Source: Virgibacillus oceani
Lineage (GTDB): Bacteria; Bacillota; Bacilli; Bacillales; Amphibacillaceae
DNA length: 58,929 nt
Assembly: GCF_014638995.1 (NCBI RefSeq)
Contig: NZ_BMFR01000019.1
Coordinates: 1 to 58,929 of the forward strand
Direction: 5' to 3'
The translations under genes were made by a program, and so were the position numbers. The notes beneath the pieces were generated by a model. That model had not been told where the DNA came from. It made no database searches and saw nothing but the letters and a program-made list of their open reading frames with translations. Below are positions 9,600 through 19,522 of this stretch, piece by piece (the first letter of the stretch is position 1; each line of letters starts with the position of its first letter).

Positions 9600-9628
9600 T
9601 TGTGAGCGGAATTGCCTAGGTATAAAAT
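9600..9628 (+). promoter_or_regulatory. predicted sigma-A promoter of the mannitol operon
   Basis: TTGTGA (9600-9605) and TAAAAT (9623-9628) are separated by 17 bases and lie 42 bases upstream of the mtlA ATG. The -35 box is embedded in TGTGAGCGG, which resembles one half of a CcpA/LacI-family site, but the other half does not match a cre consensus. Upstream 9565-9600 is A+T-rich and is where MtlR would be expected to bind; I see no clear palindrome. Confidence 0.55.
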
Positions 9629-9669
9629 TAATATATAGAAATTATTATTAATTTTAGGGAGGAATTTTT

Positions 9670-11109
9670 ATGGCAGAAACGAAGGGGTTTCGTGCAAAAG
9701 TACAAAGTTTTGGCAGCTATTTGAGCGGTATGATAATGCCGAATATTGGGGCATTTATCGCATGGGGAATAATTACTGCTTTATTTATACCAGATGGCTG
9801 GACGCCAAATGAAGATTTGGCAACATTAGTTGATCCAATGATTAAATACCTGCTGCCGCTTTTAATTGGATTTACTGGTGGTCGTATCGTGCATGATATT
9901 CGTGGAGGGGTTGTCGGTGCCACAGCTACGATGGGGGTTATTGTAGGGGCAGATATACCTATGTTTTTAGGTGCCATGATTATGGGTCCATTCGCTGGAT
10001 ACCTAATGAAAAAGGTTGATCAATTATTTCAGGATAAAATTCGTTCTGGATTTGAAATGTTATATAACAATTTCTCAGCCGGAATATTAGCTGCCATTTT
10101 AGCAGCAGTGGCTGTAAAGGTTATTGGACCAGTAGTAGAAAGCTTGAATAACATTTTAGCAGCTGGTGTAGAGGCGATTATCAATGCCGGATTATTGCCG
10201 CTAGCAAATATTATTATTGAACCAGCAAAGATTTTATTCCTAAATAATGCAATTAATCACGGCATATTGAGTCCAATTGGGGTTGAGCAGGCTGCTGAAG
10301 CTGGAAAATCTATCCTGTTTCTGTTGGAGGCAAACCCTGGCCCTGGATTAGGAATTTTGCTTGCATTTGCTATTTTTGGAAAAGGAATGTCCAAAAGCTC
10401 AGCGCCTGGTGCTGCAGTTATACAGTTTTTAGGTGGAATACATGAAATTTATTTCCCATATGTGTTAATGAAACCTTCATTACTTTTAGCGGTAATTGGC
10501 GGGGGAATAAGTGGTGTGTTCACTTTACAGATTTTTGGTGCAGGATTGGTTGCTCCAGCATCACCTGGCAGCATTTTTGCAATATATGCAATGACAGCAC
10601 AAGGAAGCTATTTAGCTGTAACGCTAGGTGTATTGGTAGCGGCTGTTGTTTCATTCTTAATTGCTGCATTAATCTTGAAAACAAGTAAATCAGATGATGA
10701 AGACTTGTCAGTAGCAACAGGTAAAATGGAAGAAATGAAAGGAAAGAAAAGCACTGTAGCGGAGTCTTTACATCAAAATAATAATAGCGCTGATGCTGAA
10801 ATACAGAAGGAAGCATTCATTGCTAAAAAGCCAGAAGAAATAAATAAGATTATTTTTGCGTGTGATGCTGGTATGGGGTCAAGTGCTATGGGGGCATCCC
10901 TATTAAAAAATATGTTTAAAAAAGCAGGGATTGACGTTTTTGTGACGAATAAAGCAATCAATGAAATCCCTGAAGATGCTGATATCGTTATTACCCATAG
11001 GGACTTAACAGATCGTGCAAAAACTAAATTGCCTACCGCAGAACATATTTCTGTTGAAAACTTTCTAAATAGTCCTAAATATGATGAATTAGTTGAAAGG
11101 TTTAAATAA
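9670..11109 (+). CDS. mtlA: PTS mannitol transporter, EIICB component
   Basis: A 479-residue phosphotransferase permease. The N-terminal ~340 residues are the hydrophobic IIC channel (SGMIMPNIGAFIAWGIITALF; GGIHEIYFPYVLMKP is the substrate-loop region). A charged linker follows, then the IIB domain from about residue 390 with the phosphocysteine in IFACDAGMGSSAMG. There is no IIA domain; that is supplied by mtlF downstream. It imports mannitol and phosphorylates it to mannitol 1-phosphate. It is the first gene of mtlA-mtlR-mtlF-mtlD and has a strong AGGGAGGAA site. Confidence 0.96.
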   Translation: MAETKGFRAKVQSFGSYLSGMIMPNIGAFIAWGIITALFIPDGWTPNEDLATLVDPMIKYLLPLLIGFTGGRIVHDIRGGVVGATATMGVIVGADIPMFLGAMIMGPFAGYLMKKVDQLFQDKIRSGFEMLYNNFSAGILAAILAAVAVKVIGPVVESLNNILAAGVEAIINAGLLPLANIIIEPAKILFLNNAINHGILSPIGVEQAAEAGKSILFLLEANPGPGLGILLAFAIFGKGMSKSSAPGAAVIQFLGGIHEIYFPYVLMKPSLLLAVIGGGISGVFTLQIFGAGLVAPASPGSIFAIYAMTAQGSYLAVTLGVLVAAVVSFLIAALILKTSKSDDEDLSVATGKMEEMKGKKSTVAESLHQNNNSADAEIQKEAFIAKKPEEINKIIFACDAGMGSSAMGASLLKNMFKKAGIDVFVTNKAINEIPEDADIVITHRDLTDRAKTKLPTAEHISVENFLNSPKYDELVERFK

Positions 11110-11148
11110 GCTAGGTGACAATTAGCATTGCAAGGTGGTGAACAGTTT

Positions 11149-13248
11149 GTGTATATGGCTGGTCGAGTGCGAAAGATTATAGAGCTTTTATTGCAATCAC
11201 AAGAGGACGTAACCGTTAAAGAGATTGCTGATGCTCTTTATGTAAGTGAACGAACAGTTCATCGTGATCTAAAAGATATTGAACAAATAATGCATTCTTA
11301 CAATTTAGAACTTATGAAAAAGTCTGGTGTAGGGATACGGATTACTGGCGGTATGCATGATCAAAAGAGATTGGAAATGGCTCTTTCGACTTCTGAAGCT
11401 TCTGACTATACTCCTGAGGAAAGACAGACAATCATTTTATCAACACTTTTGGAGAGAAATGAGCCAATCAAACTGTTTACCCTTGCGAATGAACTTAAAG
11501 TCACAGCAGCAACAATTAGTAACGACCTTGATCAGTTAGAAATAGAGATTAAAGATTATCATCTTCAAATCATAAGAAAAAGAGGATACGGTATGAAGCT
11601 TGAAGGTGAAGAGGGTGATAAACGCGCCGCTATTAGTAATCTGATTACGAAATATATCAATCCATTTGATTACGTTTCATTGTTAAAAGAAAATAACAAG
11701 AAAAATTCACAGATGCAATTAAATACAATTTCTAATCGATTGTTAGGTTTTGTCAATCCAGAAAAACTAATTACAATTGAAAAAAGCGTTGAACGGGCAA
11801 TAGCTGAATTGCCTCATGAACTGGCCGACAGCGCTTATGTCGGTTTGATTGTGCATCTGGCACTGGCTATCGAACGTCTTCAAAAAGGCGACAATATAAC
11901 ATTTGATCATGTGTACAAAAAACAGCTTGAGGGTACAATTGAGTATGAAATTGCCAAAAACATGATTCAGGAATTGCGGAGCTCGCTTTCCATGGATATC
12001 CCGGAAGATGAAATTGGCTATATCACGATGCATTTATTAGGGGCTAAATTACGAATAGATAACAATTATTTAATCGAAGACACCAGTGTCGATATCGCTA
12101 ATAATGCTAAAGATCTGATTCAATATGTAAGTATGCATTTAGATTTAGATTTAACCGAAAATAAGCCTTTATTACATGATCTAGTGGCACATCTAAAACC
12201 TACGATATATCGGTTGAAACAAGGAATGAATATAAAAAATCCATTGCTTGAAGATATATTAAGGGATTACGATAAGCTTTTTTACATTATTCGGGAAGGT
12301 GTTCAAGACATTTTCCCGGAAATGGATTTTCCAGATGATGAAATAGGATATCTTGTTCTTCACTTTGCAGCTATTCTGTTATATGGGGAAATTGATGTGG
12401 ATTTAAAGGCATTGGTAATCTGTTCAAGCGGTATTGGAACATCGAAAATGCTTGCTACGAAACTAATGCAGCGTATTCCGGAAATAAAACGGGTAGAAAA
12501 TAAATCAATGTTTGAATTGGAGAATTCCAATCTTTATGATTATGATATTATTGTATCAACCATTCCGTTAAATGGTTTTGAAGGCAAATATATTCAAGCT
12601 TCTCCTATGTTGACTGCTTCAGAAGCACATCGTATCAAGAAAGCAATTAGACAGAGGAAGCTAACGTATACTTCAAATAAAAAACCTTGCTTAAAACCAG
12701 TTAAAGGAAAGCGTACAGAATTTATCCTGCAGCTGGAGGCAATCCAAAATTATTCAAAAGCAATTTTGGATATTCTTAATTCCTTTCGACTCATAAAGAT
12801 TAAAGAAAATCGGTCATTGGAATTTATTTTGCATTCAGCCTGTAATGATTTAGTAAATGGCCAGTTGGTCACAAACAGTAATAGTGTCTTTGAAAAACTT
12901 TTAAAGAGGGAACAGATTAATGGTCTTGGAATTCCGGATACATCGCTTGCGCTTTTTCATGCGAGATCAAAGGATGTTATCAAGCCTTGTTTTTTAATTT
13001 ATTCATTATCCAATTCATTATCGGTAAAAGGAATGGATGGTAAGGATATGGAAATGGATACACTATTGTTAATGCTTGCACCCGAGTTGACACATCAGGA
13101 GGTTTTGGAAATTGTAAGTTTCATAAGTGGTTTAATAATTCAGGATCAAGAAAGCATTCAATTATTTCAATCAGAGAACGAAAAACAAATCAAGCACTTC
13201 CTGTCTGAACAGTTTCATAAGTATTTACAAGAGAAAAATATATTATAA
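11149..13248 (+). CDS. mtlR: mannitol operon activator MtlR (BglG/PRD family)
   Basis: A transcription factor of about 699 residues with the full MtlR architecture: N-terminal helix-turn-helix (VKEIADALYVSERTVHRDL), a second winged helix, two PTS regulation domains (about 180-400), a GatB-like EIIB domain with its cysteine in LVICSSGIGTSKML, and a C-terminal EIIA-like domain. Phosphorylation by HPr and by the mannitol EIIA/EIIB normally sets its activity. I start at GTG 11149, eight bases behind AAGGTGGTG; ATG 11155 is also possible. It lies inside the operon between the transporter and mtlF. Confidence 0.93.
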   Translation: MYMAGRVRKIIELLLQSQEDVTVKEIADALYVSERTVHRDLKDIEQIMHSYNLELMKKSGVGIRITGGMHDQKRLEMALSTSEASDYTPEERQTIILSTLLERNEPIKLFTLANELKVTAATISNDLDQLEIEIKDYHLQIIRKRGYGMKLEGEEGDKRAAISNLITKYINPFDYVSLLKENNKKNSQMQLNTISNRLLGFVNPEKLITIEKSVERAIAELPHELADSAYVGLIVHLALAIERLQKGDNITFDHVYKKQLEGTIEYEIAKNMIQELRSSLSMDIPEDEIGYITMHLLGAKLRIDNNYLIEDTSVDIANNAKDLIQYVSMHLDLDLTENKPLLHDLVAHLKPTIYRLKQGMNIKNPLLEDILRDYDKLFYIIREGVQDIFPEMDFPDDEIGYLVLHFAAILLYGEIDVDLKALVICSSGIGTSKMLATKLMQRIPEIKRVENKSMFELENSNLYDYDIIVSTIPLNGFEGKYIQASPMLTASEAHRIKKAIRQRKLTYTSNKKPCLKPVKGKRTEFILQLEAIQNYSKAILDILNSFRLIKIKENRSLEFILHSACNDLVNGQLVTNSNSVFEKLLKREQINGLGIPDTSLALFHARSKDVIKPCFLIYSLSNSLSVKGMDGKDMEMDTLLLMLAPELTHQEVLEIVSFISGLIIQDQESIQLFQSENEKQIKHFLSEQFHKYLQEKNIL

Positions 13249-13263
13249 GGAGTGCATCAAGTT

Positions 13264-13701
13264 ATGGCAAAAGAAGTTTTAGCTAAAGAAAATATCCAAC
13301 TAAATCTAACGTTAAACAATAAAGAAGAGGCAATTCGATATACGGGCAAGATTTTGGCTGACAACGGTTATGTAGAAGTATCCTACGTTGATAAAATGCT
13401 GGAAAGAGAAGAATTGACTTCTACATTTATGGGAAATCATGTTGCAATTCCCCATGGTACGGAGGATGCAAAAGGTCTTATAAAAGAAACAGGTTTGTCT
13501 GTTGTAACAGTGCCAAATGGTGTTGATTTTGGTGATGGAAATATTGTCAAAGTATTAATTGGTATCGCAGGTAAAGGGGACGAACATTTAGAGATTCTTT
13601 CAAAAATTGCAATTGTACTATCTGATGCAGATAATATCCAGAAAATCGTGGACACAGGGTCGAAAGAAGAAATCATACGTCTCTTTAATGAGGTGAATTA
13701 A
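13264..13701 (+). CDS. mtlF: PTS mannitol EIIA component
   Basis: A 145-residue EIIA-Mtl protein that passes phosphate from HPr to MtlA. The active histidine lies in GNHVAIPHGTEDAK (H64), the family signature. AAGGAGTG precedes the ATG at 13264; an upstream in-frame codon at 13252 sits on the ribosome binding site and is rejected. Its stop codon abuts the mtlD start, so the two are translationally coupled. Confidence 0.95.
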   Translation: MAKEVLAKENIQLNLTLNNKEEAIRYTGKILADNGYVEVSYVDKMLEREELTSTFMGNHVAIPHGTEDAKGLIKETGLSVVTVPNGVDFGDGNIVKVLIGIAGKGDEHLEILSKIAIVLSDADNIQKIVDTGSKEEIIRLFNEVN

Positions 13702-14865
13702 ATGTTAGCAGTACATTTTGGCGCAGGAAATATTGGGCGCGGCTTTATCGGTGCATTACTTTATCAGTCGGGTTATCATACCACATTTGTTGATGTAAAC
13801 GATGCGGTTATTCAGGAGTTAAACAATAAACAGCAGTACACGGTAATTTTAGCGGCCGAGCAAAATGAATCATTAACAGTAAAAAATGTATCAGGAATAA
13901 ACAGTGTTACTAGCCCGGAAAAAGTAATAGAGGCTATAATAAAAGCAGATATTGTAACAACCGCTGTGGGTCCAACCATTTTACCTGTAATCTCAAATCT
14001 GATTTCAAAAGGGTTACGTGAGCGAATTAATTCAACTAAAAGGCAACTTAATATAATAGCTTGTGAAAATATGGTTGGCGGCAGTTCCTTACTAAAGGAA
14101 AAGGTTTTTGAGCATTTAACGGAAGAAGAACAAGCAGCATGTAATGATCTTATCGGGTTCCCTAATGCTGCGGTTGACAGAATTGTTCCTAATCAGGTGA
14201 ATAAGAAAGACTTATTGGAAGTTTCTGTTGAACCATATTTTGAGTGGGTCGTGGATGAACCAGCAATTAAAGGCGACGTTCCCTCTGTTGATGGAATAAT
14301 GTATGTGAAGGATTTAACACCATATATTGAGCGTAAGTTATTTACTGTAAATACCGGCCATGCTGTACCTGCATATATAGGTCACTATATTGGTTATGAT
14401 ACTATTTATGAAGCGATGAATGACATTAACGTTCAAGAAATTATTAGAGGTGTCCTAGCTGAATCCGGTGAAGCATTAATTCAAACCTATCAATTTGACA
14501 GAAAGGAACATCAAGCTTATATAAATAATATTATACAACGCTTTAAAAACCCATATATTTCAGATGAAGTTACTAGAGTGGGAAGGGGTCCAATACGTAA
14601 GCTGGGTCCCAACGACAGGTTAATTCGTCCTGCATGTATTTATATAAACGTTACCGGTAAAACACCTTCCTATCTTGCTAAAACGATCGCTTCGGTATTA
14701 CAATACACGAATAGTCACGATGAAGAAGCAATTAAGCTGCAGCAAATGATCAAGGAAATGGGATACAATAAAACACTGCAATCCGTATCTCAATTAGATT
14801 TGCAGCACCCATTAATATCAGCTGTTTTAGATGAGCTGGATGAAATAAAAGTTCTTAAAGGATAG
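13702..14865 (+). CDS. mtlD: mannitol-1-phosphate 5-dehydrogenase
   Basis: A 387-residue NAD-dependent enzyme that converts mannitol 1-phosphate to fructose 6-phosphate. The N-terminal nucleotide motif is VHFGAGNIGRGFIG. The catalytic helix region VNTGHAVPAYIGHYIGYDTI, with its Lys/His cluster, is intact. It starts immediately after the mtlF stop and is followed by a terminator, closing the mannitol operon. Confidence 0.96.
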   Translation: MLAVHFGAGNIGRGFIGALLYQSGYHTTFVDVNDAVIQELNNKQQYTVILAAEQNESLTVKNVSGINSVTSPEKVIEAIIKADIVTTAVGPTILPVISNLISKGLRERINSTKRQLNIIACENMVGGSSLLKEKVFEHLTEEEQAACNDLIGFPNAAVDRIVPNQVNKKDLLEVSVEPYFEWVVDEPAIKGDVPSVDGIMYVKDLTPYIERKLFTVNTGHAVPAYIGHYIGYDTIYEAMNDINVQEIIRGVLAESGEALIQTYQFDRKEHQAYINNIIQRFKNPYISDEVTRVGRGPIRKLGPNDRLIRPACIYINVTGKTPSYLAKTIASVLQYTNSHDEEAIKLQQMIKEMGYNKTLQSVSQLDLQHPLISAVLDELDEIKVLKG

Positions 14866-14873
14866 TTCTAAAT

Positions 14874-14909
14874 AAAACCTTCTACTGCACAGGAGGTTCT
14901 TTTTTTATG
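14874..14909 (+). terminator. mtl operon terminator
   Basis: AAACCTTC pairs imperfectly with AGGAGGTT across ACTGCAC, followed by CTTTTTTT. Confidence 0.75.
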
Positions 14910-14979
14910 GATTCTGATAGCGTTTGCAGGAATATCATTGTTTCGCTACACTGGAAACAGAAGGAGAGGAGATTTTTAG

Positions 14980-15831
14980 ATGGAAACACTACAAATTGGA
15001 CGGGCTAAACTTACTTGGCTAAATGGCGGTGTCAACTTTCTGGATGGCGGTGCAATGTTTGGCGTCGTCCCGAAAGCATTATGGGGAAAGAAGTATCCAA
15101 ACAATGAAAAAAATCAGATTGAATTACGCACGGATCCGATTTTGCTTCAACTTGATGGGAAAAACCTATTAATCGATTCTGGTATGGGGAATGATAAATT
15201 ATCTGATAAACAATTGCGCAATTTTGGGGTAAAAGAACAATCGTCAATTGATCGTTCTCTTGCTGAATTAGGACTAACCCCGGATGATATTGATGCAATG
15301 CTTATGACACACTTACATTTTGATCATGCATGTGGATTGACAAAAAAGGTGGATAACACATTTGTATCTGTCTTCAAAAACGCCACAATTTATGCTTCAG
15401 CTGTAGAATGGAATGAAATGCGAAATCCTAATATCAGGTCTGTAAATACATATTGGGAAATGAACTGGAAACCTATTGAAAATCAAGTACAGCCATTTGA
15501 AAATGAAATTCAAATTGCTGAAGGGTTAAAAATGATCCATACAGGTGGACATAGTGATGGACATTGTATTCTGGTTTTTGAAGAGGGTGATGCGTGCTTT
15601 ATTCATATGGCAGATATCATGCCAACCCACGCACATCAAAATAAATTATGGGCACTTGCCTATGATGATTATCCAGTGACATCTGTTCACCAAAAAGAAA
15701 AATGGATGGATTTTGGTTATCAGAGAAGAGCTTGGTACACGTTTTATCATGACGCTTATTATCGTGCGATTAAGTTTAATAGTGATGGTGAAAAGATAGA
15801 TGAGGTTGAGCGCAAAAGAAATGAATATTGA
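14980..15831 (+). CDS. ytnP: metallo-beta-lactamase fold hydrolase, YtnP-type lactonase
   Basis: A 283-residue metallohydrolase. The zinc motif HLHFDHACG gives H111, H113, D115 and H116, and a further metal histidine lies in [10 protein letters not shown]. YtnP of B. subtilis degrades acyl-homoserine lactones and the Streptomyces signalling inhibitor of sporulation, and sits in the same neighbourhood. The AGGAGAGGAG site is strong. A terminator overlaps the stop codon. Confidence 0.88.
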   Translation: METLQIGRAKLTWLNGGVNFLDGGAMFGVVPKALWGKKYPNNEKNQIELRTDPILLQLDGKNLLIDSGMGNDKLSDKQLRNFGVKEQSSIDRSLAELGLTPDDIDAMLMTHLHFDHACGLTKKVDNTFVSVFKNATIYASAVEWNEMRNPNIRSVNTYWEMNWKPIENQVQPFENEIQIAEGLKMIHTGGHSDGHCILVFEEGDACFIHMADIMPTHAHQNKLWALAYDDYPVTSVHQKEKWMDFGYQRRAWYTFYHDAYYRAIKFNSDGEKIDEVERKRNEY

Positions 15832-15860
15832 AATGCTGTCCCCCTGGGGCAGCATTTTTT
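15831..15860 (+). terminator. ytnP terminator
   Basis: AAATGCTGTCC pairs with GGGCAGCATTT and ends in a T-run, immediately behind the ytnP stop. Confidence 0.88.
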
Positions 15861-15962
15861 AATCGCTAATTTGAATGCTATGGATTACTAAACTACCGCA
15901 TCTGCCGCGTCCAGTTCCAGCGCCAAAGCCGCAATAGACTGACCTATATTATTTCTAACAAA

Positions 15963-15990
15963 AAAACTGCCCTTATTAGAGCAGTTTTAA
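15963..15990 (-). terminator. ytzB terminator
   Basis: AAAACTGC pairs with GCAGTTTT; on the minus strand it is followed by a run of T. It lies just past the ytzB stop. The 100 bases between this and the ytnP terminator hold no gene that I can see. Confidence 0.75.
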
Positions 15991-15994
15991 AAAT

Positions 15995-16309
15995 CTATGT
16001 TGTTTGTACAGCGTCAATAACAGCACCGGTTTCAACGTCCACGTGAAATTCAAATTGCTTATTTTCACCATCTATGTTACGAGTTACACCGCCACGATAT
16101 GCGTTAAACGTTAAGCCGTTTTTTTCTACTTCTTCCGGTTTCATATAAATCCATGAACCACTAATAGGTCCACGCTTTTTGAAAGCTTCTTTTGCTTGTT
16201 TTAATGCTTTTTCAGGAGTTATTTTTTGAAACTGATCAATCTGTTGTTTTGCCAAATACCCTACTGCAACACCAAGTCCAGCTGCAAGAACTGCTTTTTT
16301 CATACTCAT
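15995..16309 (-). CDS. ytzB: PepSY-domain protein, YtzB-like
   Basis: A 104-residue protein with an N-terminal hydrophobic anchor (KKAVLAAGLGVAVGYLA) and a single PepSY domain ending EFHVDVETGAVIDAVQTT. PepSY modules are often extracytoplasmic and may restrain proteases. Its location between ytnP and the M42 peptidase gene matches ytzB. GAGGTGAT lies correctly ahead of the ATG at 16309. Confidence 0.82.
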   Translation of the reverse strand: MSMKKAVLAAGLGVAVGYLAKQQIDQFQKITPEKALKQAKEAFKKRGPISGSWIYMKPEEVEKNGLTFNAYRGGVTRNIDGENKQFEFHVDVETGAVIDAVQTT

Positions 16310-16482
16310 TTTTTAATCACCTCTAGCTACAAATTTAAATTCGATTTTGTAAACTATCCTACATTTGTTAGTATACCGTAAATAAATATAAATAGAAAAT
16401 AATAAACAGTAGATTTGTGGAAACATTAAGGCAGTTTCCGTTATACTTAATTTAGTACATATTTTAAGATGGGGGATTTATA

Positions 16483-17550
16483 ATGAAACAGGATACGCTT
16501 GATTTATTTAAAACTCTAACAGAACTACAGGGCGCACCAGGAAATGAACATCTAGTTCGCGGCTTCATGAAAGGTGAATTAGAAAAATATGCTGATGAAA
16601 TTATTCAAGATAATTTGGGTGGCGTTTTCGGAGTGAAAAGGGGAAATGGACCTAGAGTAATGGTTGCCGGGCATATGGATGAAGTTGGATTCATGGTTAC
16701 GCAAATAACTGAAAATGGAATGATTCGTTTTCAAACACTTGGCGGATGGTGGAATCAAGTTTTGCTTGCCCAACGTGTACAAGTAATGACGGACGATGGT
16801 CCTGTTGTTGGTGTAATTGGTTCCATTCCACCACATAATCTGACACCTGAACAACGCAAAAAACCGATGGAAATGAAACATATGCTTATTGATATCGGGG
16901 CAGATGACCGTGAGGATGCATTAAAAATTGGTATTAAACCAGGTCAAGCGATTGTTCCAATTTGTCCGTTTACACCAATGGCAAATGATAAAAAAATACT
17001 AGCTAAAGCATGGGATAACCGTTATGGATGTGGACTATCTATTGAGTTATTGAAAGAATTGCAAAACGACACTGTGCCAAATCAGTTATTCTCTGGTGCA
17101 ACAGTTCAGGAAGAAGTAGGGTTACGCGGTGCACAGGTTGCTGCTAATATGATAAAACCAGACATTTTTTATGCACTTGATGCATCACCTGCTAATGACA
17201 TGTCAGGTGACAAAAAGGAATTTGGACAGCTTGGCAAGGGTGCTTTGCTAAGAATATTTGACCGTTCAATGATAACACATCGTGGAATGAGGGAATTCAT
17301 TCTGGATACAGCTGAAACTAATAATATTCCTTATCAATATTTTATTTCCCAAGGAGGAACTGATGCAGGACGTGTACACTTGACGGATAATGGTGTACCT
17401 TCAGCCGTTGTTGGTATTTGTTCACGTTATATTCATACATCAGCTTCAATGATTCACATTGATGATTACCAGGCTGCAAAGGAATTGATAGTAAAACTTG
17501 TGAAAGCAACGGATGATAATACAGTGGATCAGATACGGAAATCAAGCTAA
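16483..17550 (+). CDS. ytoP: M42-family metallo-aminopeptidase (YtoP)
   Basis: A 355-residue M42 (glutamyl/cellulase-like) aminopeptidase. Metal ligands are visible in [12 protein letters not shown] (H64, with catalytic D66), in [10 protein letters not shown], and in the catalytic/metal pair QEEVGLRGA. The C-terminal [12 protein letters not shown] supplies a further metal-binding region. Such enzymes form large cytosolic tetrahedral complexes that trim peptides. GGGGGAT precedes the ATG. Confidence 0.93.
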   Translation: MKQDTLDLFKTLTELQGAPGNEHLVRGFMKGELEKYADEIIQDNLGGVFGVKRGNGPRVMVAGHMDEVGFMVTQITENGMIRFQTLGGWWNQVLLAQRVQVMTDDGPVVGVIGSIPPHNLTPEQRKKPMEMKHMLIDIGADDREDALKIGIKPGQAIVPICPFTPMANDKKILAKAWDNRYGCGLSIELLKELQNDTVPNQLFSGATVQEEVGLRGAQVAANMIKPDIFYALDASPANDMSGDKKEFGQLGKGALLRIFDRSMITHRGMREFILDTAETNNIPYQYFISQGGTDAGRVHLTDNGVPSAVVGICSRYIHTSASMIHIDDYQAAKELIVKLVKATDDNTVDQIRKSS

Positions 17551-17615
17551 GTTTTTACTGGATATTTATGTAGCTTCACTAAAACCTTTTATAGATTTGA
17601 TTGCGGGGTATCTGA

Positions 17616-18122
17616 ATGGAAATAACAATCGGGTCAAATAATCCAACAAAAATTGCGGCAGTTCAAGCAATCTTTCCCAACGCATCTGTTATTAATAGAA
17701 ATGTTCCATCAAATGTTTCTGAGCAGCCATTTTCCGATGAAGAAACGAGACAAGGTGCGATCAATCGGGCTATAGCATGTATCAGGGAAAACCCGAATTC
17801 AATTGGTATCGGTCTCGAGGGTGGTATAATGTACATTAGGGAACAACTGTATTTATGTAATTGGGGTGCGCTCGTCGATCAGGAGGAGAATGTTTATACA
17901 GCAAGCGGTGCAAGAATTCTTTTACCTTCTGGGTTTCAATCACAATTAACGGAAGGAATAGAGCTTGGAGATGTTATGGACGAGTATACACAAAAGAAAG
18001 AAGTGCGAAATAATGAAGGTGCTATTGGTATTTTTACGAACGACTTAGTTAATAGGAAAGAAATGTTTGTGCATGTAGTGAAACTATTAAGAGGACAGTG
18101 GGAGTTTTATAATAAAAATTAA
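17616..18122 (+). CDS. DUF84-family NTPase (YjjX-type inosine/xanthosine triphosphatase)
   Basis: A 168-residue protein of the YjjX/DUF84 family. The N-terminal ITIGSNNPTKIAAVQ and the central GIGLEGGI are the family signatures for binding a nucleoside triphosphate and its metal. Characterised members hydrolyse ITP and XTP, cleaning damaged purine nucleotides. Bacillus versions have not been tested as far as I know, so the substrate is inferred. Confidence 0.85.
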   Translation: MEITIGSNNPTKIAAVQAIFPNASVINRNVPSNVSEQPFSDEETRQGAINRAIACIRENPNSIGIGLEGGIMYIREQLYLCNWGALVDQEENVYTASGARILLPSGFQSQLTEGIELGDVMDEYTQKKEVRNNEGAIGIFTNDLVNRKEMFVHVVKLLRGQWEFYNKN

Positions 18123-18211
18123 AGTATACGAGCTGCGGGACCAAAGAGCATCCAAACTGAAGCGAAATCACCACAAGTATTTACATCGCAGTTTACGGAC
18201 AATTAGCTACA

Positions 18212-18282
18212 GGGATCACGAATACCCAAAAAGAGAAATCCGAACTAATACAAGAATTCATAGTTCGGATTTCTCTTTGACT
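18212..18282. repeat. dispersed palindromic repeat, copy A
   Basis: A block of about 70 bases with the inverted repeat AGAGAAATCCGAACTA / TAGTTCGGATTTCTCT. It lies between the convergent DUF84 and ytoQ genes and can serve as a two-way terminator. A close copy in the opposite orientation is at 26452-26532. The similarity extends outside the stem (GAATACCCAAAAAG versus its complement), so it is a repeat and not only two chance hairpins. Confidence 0.8.
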
Positions 18283-18294
18283 AAAATACTTTTA

Positions 18295-18735
18295 TCATTC
18301 ATAAATATATGCTAGTACCTCTAATGCTTGGTCAATCGTTTCAACTGTAACATTCGCTTTATTGGATAACTCCTTTAATGGATGAATTAAAGATGATGGC
18401 CGAACTAAAATTGTCGGTTTATTCATCGTGATAGCGGTACTTGCATCCATAGCGGTATTCCATTGCTTATATTTTTCGCCGAATAAGGCAATTACGACAT
18501 CAGATTTCTGCAATAATACCTGGGTTCTGAAATTATTTATGCTGGAAGCCGCGTCATCTTTATATTGACTTCCCGGTTGTTTACCTAGTACATCCTCACC
18601 AATATGATCAGAACGTTCGTGATTTGTTTGTGGTGAAACAAATGTTAATGGCAGATTTTTCTCTTCAGCCATTTTTTTAACTTCCTCACGCCAATTATCA
18701 TGTATCTGTCCTGCAAGATATACGGTTAAATTCAT
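18295..18735 (-). CDS. ytoQ: YtoQ-family protein
   Basis: A 146-residue protein of the YtoQ family, related in fold to nucleoside 2-deoxyribosyltransferases. Typical features are the start VYLAGQIHDNWREEV, the QTNHERSDHIGEDVLG segment and KSDVVIALFGEKYKQWNTAMD. The biochemical role is not established. A strong GGAGGAGAT precedes the ATG. Confidence 0.9.
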   Translation of the reverse strand: MNLTVYLAGQIHDNWREEVKKMAEEKNLPLTFVSPQTNHERSDHIGEDVLGKQPGSQYKDDAASSINNFRTQVLLQKSDVVIALFGEKYKQWNTAMDASTAITMNKPTILVRPSSLIHPLKELSNKANVTVETIDQALEVLAYIYE

Positions 18736-18900
18736 ATTAAATCTCCTCCATTACTGTCCAATTTCTTTATTTCTATTTTATCGACTTTTCAAAAGAATGC
18801 AATGTTTCTGCAATACTTCCAAAAATCTGTACTTGATATATCTTGAATTCGTAGTATTATAATAGAGGGTAAAAAGAACTATATCACAGGAGGAAATATT

Positions 18901-19431
18901 GTGAGAAATAAATTACGTATTATACCAGTTGTGTTCCTATTACTGATTATAGTATTAAGTGGATGTAGTATGAAGTCTGAAGAAGAGGCTTTAACAGATG
19001 CAAAGCAAAACGCCCTGGAGGCATTTAACAATAAAGAGAAAATAGAAACAAACCACGAATTAAATAGTTTTGAGCTATATTTACCAGAAAATCTAGAGGT
19101 GAAAGAAGAATCCAAAAGCAATGTAATATTAGAGGATGGGGATCAGACATATATCGTTTTCTATAACAATTTAGAAAAACCAACAAGTCAGTTAAGCTAC
19201 GAATCAGCCAAGAAAGAAGAAGCATTGCTCATGGAGTCATTTAAAGATAATAATAAGTTCGGCTATATCCGTATCTTGTCAGACAAAGGAGATGGGTACG
19301 AGATGCAGGTTGGAATTGGCGGAGTAAAAATAACTACCTATACATCCAAAGGCAAAATGGACAATGATGCTCGGGCCCTGATGGAAATTTCAAGATCTAT
19401 CGCGGCAACTAGTGAGGTTGCGCAAAAATAA
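18901..19431 (+). CDS. putative lipoprotein, unknown function
   Basis: A 176-residue exported protein with a signal peptide ending in the lipobox LSGCS (Cys at residue 22), so it should be anchored on the outer face of the membrane. The mature part is charged and rich in Lys and Glu, and I recognise no domain. The start codon is GTG behind AGGAGGAAAT. It lies upstream of the ytpP thioredoxin gene, separated by a terminator, so it is probably a single-gene unit. Confidence 0.8.
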   Translation: MRNKLRIIPVVFLLLIIVLSGCSMKSEEEALTDAKQNALEAFNNKEKIETNHELNSFELYLPENLEVKEESKSNVILEDGDQTYIVFYNNLEKPTSQLSYESAKKEEALLMESFKDNNKFGYIRILSDKGDGYEMQVGIGGVKITTYTSKGKMDNDARALMEISRSIAATSEVAQK

Positions 19432-19437
19432 TAATAC

Positions 19438-19473
19438 AGCTATCCTCTATAATCAAGAGGATGGCTTTTTTGT
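19438..19473 (+). terminator. lipoprotein gene terminator
   Basis: AGCTATCCTCT pairs with AGAGGATGGCT and ends in TTTTTTG. Confidence 0.88.
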
Positions 19474-19522
19474 TTGTATCCTAGAGGAAACAAAGATACT
19501 ATTGTAATGGAGGCTGATAAAA

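Noticed and set aside
9601..9616. Resemblance of TGTGAGCGGAATTG to a lac operator or cre site
   Set aside because: Only the left half fits; the right half does not match a CcpA cre or form a palindrome.
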